NCBI GenBank assembly: GCA_017470325.1
Contig: JAFUES010000004.1
Span: forward strand, 1-64,000
Direction: 5' to 3'
Source: Oscillospiraceae bacterium
GTDB lineage: Bacteria > Bacillota_A > Clostridia > Oscillospirales > Oscillospiraceae
Length of the DNA stretch: 64,000 nt
Made by a program: the position numbers and the translations under genes. Below the pieces are notes generated by a model. The model was given only the letters and a program-made list of their open reading frames with translations. It made no database searches and had not been told where the DNA came from. This document shows, piece by piece, positions 49,002 to 56,166 of the stretch. Each line of letters begins with the position of its first letter. Position 1 is the stretch's first letter.

Positions 49002-51689
49002 TTATAGGCCGATCCCGGCGGCCAGGGCCAGGATCTCCTCCATGCTGTGGTAATTCAGAGAACCGAGGATAAAGCCGCAGTCGTTGGGATCATAGGCGTA
49101 ATAGTCGCAGACGAGGAACTGATCGGAGTTATGATCAAAGGCAACAGCCTTGTTGATGTACTGGCTGTACGCCGCGCTGTCCTCGAAAAGATCCAGCAGA
49201 TAGCCGCCAAACAGGGAGCCATAAAGGCAGACGCTCGCTTCGGGGAAGTACAGGTACGCATTTTCGCTGTAGGCACGGATCGTATCCGGCAGCTCGGTGG
49301 TTGAAAGGAGCGTACCCTCCAGGTCATAGAGCAGGACGCGTCTTTGCAGTCCCACGAGGATCCGGCTCCCATCGGGGGTGAAGCTCATGGCCTGGATCTC
49401 CTCGCCTACCTGAACCGGGATCGTGACGTCTGGCAGGATCGCAAAGGAGGTCTTTCCCTCACCGTACGTCAGTTGGTGCCCGCCGGACTCCAGGATCCGG
49501 TCGTCAGCGGGGAGACTGTCCATATATGCCCGGACACTCTGCCCTGTGAGCTTTGTTTCCATGTAGCTGGGATCGGATTTTCCCGTGGTATACTGGACGA
49601 TTTGGCTCGCCTCGGTTTGAATATAAAAGAAGGACCCGCTGTGATCTGCCCGTATGATATCCGGGGGGAAGTTCTTCACCGTGACGATCTCCGCCGTATC
49701 CAGTTCCTTGGGGATCATTACCCGATGTCCGTTCTCCAGGATCAGGTCCAGCGCCTGCTCGCGCTGCTCCAGGACCACGATGGCCGCGTCGAAGAGCATG
49801 TCCATCCTGCAGACGCCGCTGTCCGCCTCCAGGACCCAGAGGCTGTTTCCCACGGCTGCGGCCACGCAGCGCAGGCCGGAGATCTCCGTTTGCAGGATGA
49901 GCGGCGCCTTCAGGCCCCGCAGATCCGAAGCGCCTCCCATGACAGTGTCCCCGTCGGACGAAGCGGAAAGCGTTTCGGCAGGCTCCGCCGCGCTTGCAGA
50001 GTCATAGGACCACACCACGTTCCCGCTTTTGGGATCGCAGCTCCAGATCCGGAAGCTTTTCTGCCCGACCATGTCCAGGAAATATTCGGGCGTCACGGAT
50101 CTGCGGATGTTGACGGGCCCGTTATAGTCGAAGACCAGGACCCGGGCATCTGCATCGAAGCAGAGCTGTTCTGTCGTGGTGGAATTCCAGGGATCCACCG
50201 GCCCCAGGACCAGCTCCGATACCGTGTCCTCTTTCAGGTCGAACACGGTCAGTGTCCGCATCATGCGTCCGTTGTTTCCGGTGAAAGCAAGGAGATCCCC
50301 GTCCGCGGAGACGGCACGGGCCCTTCGGAAGTTCCGAAATGCGTCACAGGGGAAGACATGGGTACGCAGCGCGCTGCCGTCGGAGAGGTCCAGCTCGTCG
50401 ATCCTGACAGCTGTAGGCGAGACGCAGCAGACGCTGTAGAGCCGTTCATGATCCGCGGACAGCAATGCGGTCCCCGAAGCGCGGGCGGTAGGGTCGAAGG
50501 CCGCCTCCCACAGGAGTTCCCCGGTCTCATACGCATAACACAGGATGGCCGTGTCTGTCCAGAGGATCAGGCGGCCCCGGGCCTCCAGAAGGCGGTGCCC
50601 GGCGTCGAAAGGATCCACGGAGCGGATCACGTCGCCGCTTTCATAAGAGCAGAGCAGGGAGCAGTCCGCCGTGTCCCAAACAGACAGCTTTTTGTCCGAG
50701 AGCACGAAGAGCCGGCTGCCGTCGCTGTTTAAGAAGAAGTCCTGGATCTCCGCTTCGCTTTCGTCCGCCAGCATGCCGGTGGGCACGGCGATCGTAGAGG
50801 CCTCTTCCGGCCGGGTGTAGAGATTCAGGCAGGAGAGCAGCAGGCGTTTCAAAGCGGCGTGCTGCGCCGGGTCCTCATCCGAGAGCTGTAAGGAGAGCAG
50901 CGCCAGATTGACAGCCTTTGAGTAGTCTCTCTCCCCGAAGGCCTCCTGCGCCTGCTCTGCCAGAAGCTGGGCCTGACTGGAGATTTTTTCGCTCTGTTCC
51001 CGGACGATGATCTGCGCCTGCTCCGCGATCTGCCTTTGGTGTTGGGCGATCTGGTTGGCCTTTACGGCCGCATAGGCACCAAAGGCGGCGAGGACGGCAA
51101 AGACCAAAAGCCCGGCGCCCAACATACGTGTGGTCCTTGCCCGCTTCTCCCGCTGGTACAGGGTGTCGAATGAGCAGCCCAGCAGACAGGCTAGCAGGCG
51201 CAGGCTCTCTTTACGGTATTTCCGGAGGCTGATGCGATGGTTCTTCCCGACGATGTTGGCGGCCAGCGGTTCTATGTCTGAGACCGCATTGCCGCTTTCG
51301 TCGTATTCGTGCAGCATCAGAGGAGAAAACGATACCTCCCCGCTGCCGTCGGCCAACACGGCCAACAGATGGTCCCGGTCATGGGTCTGCAGGAAATAGC
51401 GGATCTCCTGCTCACACCACTTGGACTGGGGCAGATCCGGCGTGCAGATCACGATCAGAAACTGGCTGCGGTCCAGGGCCCGGAGGATGCTGTCCGACAG
51501 GGAGGAGGACAGCGGCAGCTCGTCCTCATCCCGGAAAACATAGCCCAGTCTGTCGCTGTCCGGCGTCTTCCGGAGCTCCTTTGGGATCCGGTAGGACTCG
51601 ATGCGCTTCTCGATCATACGGGCCGCTTTTGCATCCAGAGGCTTGTGGCGGTAACTGATAAAGGCGATATAGGAACGTTCTTCCGACAT
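49002..51689 (-). CDS. TIR-transmembrane-beta-propeller protein
   Basis: 895 residues. The N-terminal TIR domain (residues 5-150) shows YIAFISYRHKPLDAKAARMIEKRIE, VFRDEDELPLSSSLSDSILRALDRSQFLIVICTPDLPQSKWCEQEIRYF. E95 in W91-CEQE is at the place of the catalytic glutamate of NAD-cleaving TIR domains. A basic linker, one membrane helix (189-208) and a heptad-like coiled coil (210-250, AEQAQ repeats) follow. The last ~600 residues are beta-propeller-like (SDGSRLFVLSDKKLSVWDTADCSLL). So a cytoplasmic TIR faces an outside sensor. Similar proteins occur in gut clostridia with unknown role. ATG 51689 is used; the frame continues 52 codons upstream into the promoter. Confidence 0.85.
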   Translation of the reverse strand: MSEERSYIAFISYRHKPLDAKAARMIEKRIESYRIPKELRKTPDSDRLGYVFRDEDELPLSSSLSDSILRALDRSQFLIVICTPDLPQSKWCEQEIRYFLQTHDRDHLLAVLADGSGEVSFSPLMLHEYDESGNAVSDIEPLAANIVGKNHRISLRKYRKESLRLLACLLGCSFDTLYQREKRARTTRMLGAGLLVFAVLAAFGAYAAVKANQIAQHQRQIAEQAQIIVREQSEKISSQAQLLAEQAQEAFGERDYSKAVNLALLSLQLSDEDPAQHAALKRLLLSCLNLYTRPEEASTIAVPTGMLADESEAEIQDFFLNSDGSRLFVLSDKKLSVWDTADCSLLCSYESGDVIRSVDPFDAGHRLLEARGRLILWTDTAILCYAYETGELLWEAAFDPTARASGTALLSADHERLYSVCCVSPTAVRIDELDLSDGSALRTHVFPCDAFRNFRRARAVSADGDLLAFTGNNGRMMRTLTVFDLKEDTVSELVLGPVDPWNSTTTEQLCFDADARVLVFDYNGPVNIRRSVTPEYFLDMVGQKSFRIWSCDPKSGNVVWSYDSASAAEPAETLSASSDGDTVMGGASDLRGLKAPLILQTEISGLRCVAAAVGNSLWVLEADSGVCRMDMLFDAAIVVLEQREQALDLILENGHRVMIPKELDTAEIVTVKNFPPDIIRADHSGSFFYIQTEASQIVQYTTGKSDPSYMETKLTGQSVRAYMDSLPADDRILESGGHQLTYGEGKTSFAILPDVTIPVQVGEEIQAMSFTPDGSRILVGLQRRVLLYDLEGTLLSTTELPDTIRAYSENAYLYFPEASVCLYGSLFGGYLLDLFEDSAAYSQYINKAVAFDHNSDQFLVCDYYAYDPNDCGFILGSLNYHSMEEILALAAGIGL

Positions 51690-51868
51690 GGGCTTGTTTT
51701 CACCTCGGTGTGCGCTTTTTCCCGATTTTACTATGGAACGGTCCGCTTGGCAAGTCTCCCTTGCCCGTCCGGAAGGGAAAGCGCTTGAAAAAGAAATGCG
51801 GGTATGGTAAAATAAAACAACTACGCTTGACGTGAACAAAACCATATGACCATATGTTTGGATAGAAT
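51690..51868. promoter_or_regulatory. TIR/Xre divergent region with CATATG repeats
   Basis: Between the divergent TIR and Xre genes lies ACCATATGACCATATG (51841-51856): two direct ACCATATG copies, each containing the palindrome CATATG. It stands 13 bases before the Xre start and is a plausible Xre operator. No clear ribosome binding site lies before the Xre gene. Confidence 0.45.
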
Positions 51869-52492
51869 ATGATGCAATTATCGGAACTGAAGCTTGTGGT
51901 TGCCAGCAACCTGATCAAGCTGCGTACCGGCGCGGGGCTTACCCAGGCGGAGCTGGGCGCTAAACTGAATTACTCGGACAAGACCATTTCCAAGTGGGAG
52001 CGGGGCGAGGCCATTCCCGACGCCTATGTGTTGACCCAGCTGGGGGAGATCTTCGGCGTCACGGTGGATAATATCCTTTCTTCCCATGACAGCTGGCAGC
52101 CCGTTGGGGTCGAGGAGGCCGAGCAGGAGCACAGCTACAGCACCAATATGATCATCGCCATTGCGGTGCTGGGGGTGTGGACCCTGGCACTGACCGCTTT
52201 TGTGGCGCTGTGGCTGGTGGATATGATCCGTTGGGAGATCTTTGTGGTGGCCCTGCCGGTGTCTGTCCTGGTGTACCTGGTCTTGATTTGCTCCTTTAAC
52301 AAACGGCGGTATCTGCAATATGTGATCGCGGCCTTCGTGCTGTCGATCTTCGTGGCGATGTTCCTGCTGATCCCGGGCTGGCCCTGGCAGCTGTTTCTGA
52401 TCGCCGCCTTCGCGGAGGTCATCGTGTTCCTCAGCTGCAATGTGCAGCGGCGGCCCCACAAACCCAAAAAGAAAGCCGAACCAAAGGCATAA
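51869..52492 (+). CDS. Xre regulator with membrane tail
   Basis: 207 residues. The N-terminal HTH is LVVASNLIKLRTGAGLTQAELGAKLNYSDKTISKWERGEAIPDAYVLTQLGEIFGVTVDNIL. Four hydrophobic helices follow (MIIAIAVLGVWTLALTAFVALWLV, EIFVVALPVSVLVYLVLICSF, LQYVIAAFVLSIFVAMFLLIPGW, QLFLIAAFAEVIVFLSC). So it is a membrane-bound DNA-binding protein. It is divergent from the TIR gene and probably reads a membrane or envelope signal; control of the TIR gene is possible (inference). ATG 51869 or 51872 may be used. Confidence 0.85.
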   Translation: MMQLSELKLVVASNLIKLRTGAGLTQAELGAKLNYSDKTISKWERGEAIPDAYVLTQLGEIFGVTVDNILSSHDSWQPVGVEEAEQEHSYSTNMIIAIAVLGVWTLALTAFVALWLVDMIRWEIFVVALPVSVLVYLVLICSFNKRRYLQYVIAAFVLSIFVAMFLLIPGWPWQLFLIAAFAEVIVFLSCNVQRRPHKPKKKAEPKA

Positions 52493-52502
52493 TCAGGGAA
52501 TT

Positions 52503-52521
52503 CTACGATTCGTAGAGTCCG
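52503..52521. repeat. 19-base motif shared with pepF-DegV2 gap
   Basis: CTACGATTCGTAGAGTCCG here matches CTACGCTTCGTAGAGTCCG at 37654-37672 in 18 of 19 bases. Each copy lies between an unrelated gene and a DegV gene. Confidence 0.45.
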
Positions 52522-52563
52522 AAAACAGGATGGGTAGAGCGTGAAAGCCCATCCTGTTTTTTG
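52522..52563 (+). terminator. Terminator of Xre gene
   Basis: AAAACAGGATGGG / CCCATCCTGTTTT followed by TTTGTG. Confidence 0.85.
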
Positions 52564-52590
52564 TGTAGAGCGCCGGAGCGCAAGCGTAGC

Positions 52591-52619
52591 TTGTGATGCG
52601 GGAGCGGCGGAGGTATACT
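52591..52619 (+). promoter_or_regulatory. Sigma-A promoter of DegV gene 3
   Basis: TTGTGA, a 17-base spacer, TATACT, 35 bases before the ATG. Confidence 0.65.
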
Positions 52620-52654
52620 GGTTGCATAAAACCGAACAGGAAAGGAACATCACC

Positions 52655-53539
52655 ATGAGTTACATCCTCAGCTGCTGCTCCACCGCCGATCTGAGCAAGG
52701 AGCATTTTGAAAGCCGCAACATCAACTATATCTGCTTCCACTACGCCCTGGACGGAGTAGAGTACCCGGACGATCTGGGCCAGAGCATCCCCTTTGACGA
52801 GTTCTACGCCCGCATGTCCGCCGGGGCCGACACCCGCACCGCCCAGGTGAACGTGTCCGAATATGTGGACAGCTTTACCCCCTATCTGGAGGCGGGGCAG
52901 GATATCATCCATGTGTGCCTGTCCTCCGGCATCTCCGGCACCATCAACTCCGCCCGCAACGCGGCGCTGATTTTGAAGGAGCGCTATCCCGAGCGGACCA
53001 TCTATATCATCGATTCCCTGGGCGCCTCCTCCGGCTACGGCCTGATCATGGACACCGCCGCCACCAAGCGGGATGAGGGCATGGGCGTGGACGAGCTGGC
53101 TCAGTGGATCGAGGACAACAAGCTGAAGCTGCACCACTGGTTCTTCTCCTCGGACCTGACCTTCTTTGTCAAGGGCGGTCGCATCTCCAAGACGGCGGCG
53201 GTCTTCGGCGGATTGCTGGAGATCTGCCCGCTGATGAACATGGACAATCTGGGCCGTTTGATTCCTCGCTTCAAGATCCGTACCAAGAAGCGGGTCATCA
53301 AGGAGATCGTCAAGAAGATGGAGGAGTTTGCCCAGGACGGCCTGGACTATTCCGGCAAGTGCTACATCAGCATGTCTGCCTGCTATGACGACGCCCGCGC
53401 CGTGGCCGATCTGGTGGAGGAGCGCTTCCCCAAGCTCAACGGCAAGGTGGTCATCAACAACATCGGTACCACCATCGGCTCCCACACGGGACCGGGTACC
53501 GTGGCCCTGTTCTTCTGGGGCAGCGAGCGCGTGGATTGA
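52655..53539 (+). CDS. DegV family protein (3)
   Basis: 294 residues. SYILSCCSTADLSKEHFESRNINYICFHYALDGVEYPDDLG, ARTAQVNVSEYVDSFTPYL, IIHVCLSSGISGTINSARNAA, DSLGASSGYGLIMDT, FFVKGGRISKTAAVFGGLLEICPLMN and GSHTGPGTVALFF follow the DegV/FakB pattern. It is closer in length to DegV 1 than DegV 2, but the LRRGGR motif is VKGGRIS. AAAGGAAC precedes the ATG. It is monocistronic. Confidence 0.9.
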   Translation: MSYILSCCSTADLSKEHFESRNINYICFHYALDGVEYPDDLGQSIPFDEFYARMSAGADTRTAQVNVSEYVDSFTPYLEAGQDIIHVCLSSGISGTINSARNAALILKERYPERTIYIIDSLGASSGYGLIMDTAATKRDEGMGVDELAQWIEDNKLKLHHWFFSSDLTFFVKGGRISKTAAVFGGLLEICPLMNMDNLGRLIPRFKIRTKKRVIKEIVKKMEEFAQDGLDYSGKCYISMSACYDDARAVADLVEERFPKLNGKVVINNIGTTIGSHTGPGTVALFFWGSERVD

Positions 53540-53552
53540 GAAAGACAGGAAA

Positions 53553-53602
53553 TACGCCAAGACCCCGGTCAAAGCGATTGCTTTGACCGGGGTCTTGGCG
53601 CT
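53553..53602. terminator. Bidirectional terminator
   Basis: A perfect 21-bp stem, CGCCAAGACCCCGGTCAAAG... with loop GATT, separates the convergent DegV and GntR genes. T-runs are short on both sides. Confidence 0.8.
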
Positions 53603-53610
53603 TATCGGCG

Positions 53611-54351
53611 TTACCGCGCTCGACGCTGGAGCGCAGAGAAAGGGTCCTCGGCGTCACCGGACAGGCTGGTGAAATTCAGACTGGTGCCGATATGCTCCTG
53701 CATGCACTGGCGCGCCAGCTCCGGCATGCGCATACGGATGGCGGAGACCACGGAGATGTGGTTGTATTTTACGCTGGACAGCCAGGGGTTATGCTCGTTG
53801 CCCTGCCGGACCACGAACTCCAACATGGAGGCCTGGTACATGATGAGCTTGGGCAAGATCTGCTCATAGCTCTGGACGATGTAGGGGTTGCCGCAGGAGT
53901 CGATGATCAGGCGGTGGAAGGGCATGTCGGTGTCCTTCATACCGCGGATGTCCCGCTGCTCCACACTGTCCCGAAAGGCGTCGGCCAGCAGGGTCAGCTG
54001 CCGGACCACACCGTCGTCCGCATTGTAGGCGCACAGGGCGGCGGCCTCGCACTCGATGGCGTCCCGCACCCGATAGAGATGGATCATGTCCGGCAGGCTC
54101 AGCTCCAGGGCGTAGTTGCCGGCCTGACCGGGCTTGGACACCACAAAGCCGATCTCGCTGAGACTGCTGATGGCCTCGGCCACGGGCGTGCGGGAGATGC
54201 CCAGGGACGAGGCGATCTGGTTGATATTCAGCCGGGAACCCGGCGCGATGCGCAGGCCCACGATCTCGTCGTACAGCAGCTTCATGACCAGGTCACGGAG
54301 CTTGGCGTCGGGATTGGCGTCGATGTATTCTTTCAGCTTATATTTATCCAT
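53611..54351 (-). CDS. GntR-family regulator (FCD type)
   Basis: 246 residues. A winged HTH (RDLVMKLLYDEIVGLRIAPGSRLNINQIASSLGISRTPVAEAISSLSEIGFVV) and an FCD domain (LYRVRDAIECEAAALCAYNADD, MKDTDMPFHRLIIDSCGNPYIVQSYEQ) with likely metal-binding Asp/His residues (DTDMPFHRL). The ligand is unknown. The start is the ATG with AGGTGAGATT upstream. It is divergent from the 272-residue membrane protein gene, perhaps its target (inference). It differs from the lactate regulator at 45.5 kb. Confidence 0.85.
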   Translation of the reverse strand: MDKYKLKEYIDANPDAKLRDLVMKLLYDEIVGLRIAPGSRLNINQIASSLGISRTPVAEAISSLSEIGFVVSKPGQAGNYALELSLPDMIHLYRVRDAIECEAAALCAYNADDGVVRQLTLLADAFRDSVEQRDIRGMKDTDMPFHRLIIDSCGNPYIVQSYEQILPKLIMYQASMLEFVVRQGNEHNPWLSSVKYNHISVVSAIRMRMPELARQCMQEHIGTSLNFTSLSGDAEDPFSALQRRAR

Positions 54352-54548
54352 AATCTCACCTGCGGTGTATAAATGGTAAATCCATGATACACCCGCCGAA
54401 AAAGCTATGTCAATGCGAAAAATACAGTTTTTGGAACATCTGTGCCCGGTGCGACGTCTATTGCTTGGCACAGCGGGAGAAATCGTGTATACTGTCGGTG
54501 GAATGAAATAGAATTCTGTGAACGCGATCTGCGTTTGGAGACAAGGCC

Positions 54549-55367
54549 ATGAAAAAGGATTTGGAAGTGAAAGCCCCGGAACCGGCGGAAAAGGACCGGG
54601 GGAAAAAGCGCCGGGCCGCAGCCGCCGCGGTGGCTGTGGTCACCTCTGCCAGCATGGTGGTGGGCGGGATCTTTCAGTCGCCCGCGGATCTGCTGGAGGA
54701 ACAGGATATCCTGCCCCAGGTGGTCTATACCGACGACGACGATCTGGACAGCGGCGGCGGTGACGGCGGGGATGAAGACAGCGGCGACAACGGCAGTGAG
54801 CTTGAGGAAGAGGAAGAACAGAGCGGCCAGCGTGCCGGGCTCCGGCAGCGGATCCTTCAGTTGCCCTATGCGGTGCGGCTGTTGGTGGTGCTGCCCCTCT
54901 GGGCTCTGGGCTGGCTGCTGCTGACGGGCCTGTCCGCCCTGTGGGGCGCGGTGCTCTCCCCGGTGCTGGGCAAGGCCCTGGCCTGGCTGCTGCTGATCGG
55001 GGCGCTGCTGGGCGCCTTCCTGCTGGCGGGCAAGACCCTGTTTCCCGACCTGCCGGTGAAGAAGATCCTCAACAAGCGCAGCGTGCTTGGCCTGGTGATC
55101 GGCTCGGTGGTGTTGGGCGTTGCGGATATCGTGGTGCCGCTGTTCTGGGCGGAGTATACCCGGATCGAGAACATCGTGCGGGCCGTGGGTGTGCTGCTGG
55201 TGCTTGGCACCGTGACCGGGCTCTTTGCCCGGCGGGAGTTCCGGCGCCGGCGGGAGCTGGCAGCGGCAGCGGAAAAACCGGAGGAAGTGCAGCCGGAGGC
55301 TGCGCCCCGGCCCATGAGTCGGCAGGAGATTCTGGCCCTGGCGGACAGTGTCAGCCGTCCGCGATAA
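54549..55367 (+). CDS. Polytopic membrane protein, unknown
   Basis: 272 residues. A charged N-terminus (KKDLEVKAPEPAEKDRGKKRRAAA) leads to a first helix (AVVTSASMVVGGIFQSP). An acidic low-complexity loop (DDDDLDSGGGDGGDEDSGDNGSELEEEEEQ, about 58-95) follows. Then four more helices in pairs (LLVVLPLWALGWLLLTGLSALWGAVLSPVLGKALAWLLLIGALLGAFLLAGK; LGLVIGSVVLGVADIVV; AVGVLLVLGTVTGLFA). A basic/helical tail closes. I recognise no family. Together with cassette 2 it lies in an envelope-protein cluster. It is divergent from the GntR regulator. Confidence 0.75.
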   Translation: MKKDLEVKAPEPAEKDRGKKRRAAAAAVAVVTSASMVVGGIFQSPADLLEEQDILPQVVYTDDDDLDSGGGDGGDEDSGDNGSELEEEEEQSGQRAGLRQRILQLPYAVRLLVVLPLWALGWLLLTGLSALWGAVLSPVLGKALAWLLLIGALLGAFLLAGKTLFPDLPVKKILNKRSVLGLVIGSVVLGVADIVVPLFWAEYTRIENIVRAVGVLLVLGTVTGLFARREFRRRRELAAAAEKPEEVQPEAAPRPMSRQEILALADSVSRPR

Positions 55368-55382
55368 TAGAGAATATGTGTG

Positions 55383-55421
55383 ACCGCAGGGAGGCCTATG
55401 GGCCGCCCTGCGCTTTCTTTA
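55383..55421 (+). terminator. Terminator before cassette 2
   Basis: CGCAGGG / CCCTGCG with an inner GGCC pair, then CTTTCTTTAT. Confidence 0.7.
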
Positions 55422-55453
55422 TAAGAATTAAGAGTTTTCCAGGCAAGTATGTC

Positions 55454-55482
55454 TTGATTCAAAGCATGAAATCTGATATTAT
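55454..55482 (+). promoter_or_regulatory. Sigma-A promoter of cassette 2
   Basis: TTGATT, a 17-base spacer, TATTAT, 40 bases before the first cassette gene. Confidence 0.75.
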
Positions 55483-55521
55483 GTAAAGCAATAGTATGAT
55501 CTTTTTGAAGGGGACATCCAT

Positions 55522-56151
55522 ATGGAAGGAAGAGTCAAGAAATTTTGGATCGCCATCACGGTCCTTCTGATCGCGGCGGTCCTGCTGCTGTGCATTTTTG
55601 CAGCCTGGCGCGGCTCGCTGTACATCAAGCCTTCGGGCAATCCCCAGTATACGGTGTCCAATTTCTTTGATGCTCTGCTGGCGGAAAAGTATCAGCAGGC
55701 CTACGACTGCCTGAGCGACTACACCACTCTGGGGCTGGAAAACGAGCCGGAGAGCGACGAAGCCCGGCTGGTCTATCAGGCGCTGAAGGACAGCTATTCC
55801 TATGAGCTTGTGGGCCGCTGCGAGGAAAACCAGATGGAAGCGGTACAGCGGGTCAGCTTCACCTATCTGAACGTCAAGCGGGTGGAGGCGGAGATCACCA
55901 AGCGGGTGAACACCGTACTGGCGCTGCTGGTGGCGGAAAAGCCCCGCAACGAGGTCTATGACGCCAACGACCAGTATCTGCCGGAGCTGACGGACGAGGT
56001 GTATCTCCGGGCTTTGGAGCAGGTGCTGGAATCCCCGAGCTTTTATTACAGCACCGTGGAGTTCGATGTGGAGTTGTCCTACATGGACGGCCAGTGGCTG
56101 ATGAAGACCAATCCGACCCTGTTCAACGCCCTCATGGGCGGCGAGAGCTGA
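55522..56151 (+). CDS. NTF2-like membrane-anchored protein (cassette 2)
   Basis: 209 residues. A short cytoplasmic N-terminus, one membrane helix (FWIAITVLLIAAVLLLCIFAA, 9-29), then an outside domain: RGSLYIKPSGNPQYTVSNFFDALLAEKYQQAYDCLSDYTTLGLENEPES. It aligns with the C-terminal helix-plus-domain of the protein at 33846-35669 (RGTLVAKPTGDPQEAVSAFFDALQAGDYDAVYARMDGYSSLGLEKEPE) and ends with a comparable DGQW segment. It lacks the beta-lactamase-like domain. First gene of cassette 2; AAGGGGAC precedes the ATG; the glycosidase gene follows by 15 bases. Confidence 0.8.
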   Translation: MEGRVKKFWIAITVLLIAAVLLLCIFAAWRGSLYIKPSGNPQYTVSNFFDALLAEKYQQAYDCLSDYTTLGLENEPESDEARLVYQALKDSYSYELVGRCEENQMEAVQRVSFTYLNVKRVEAEITKRVNTVLALLVAEKPRNEVYDANDQYLPELTDEVYLRALEQVLESPSFYYSTVEFDVELSYMDGQWLMKTNPTLFNALMGGES

Positions 56152-56166
56152 TAGGGGGTGAAGGGT

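Noticed and set aside
48381..49007. Frame-shifted reading inside lctP
   Set aside because: Shadow of the permease gene; Gly/Arg/His-rich with no motif.
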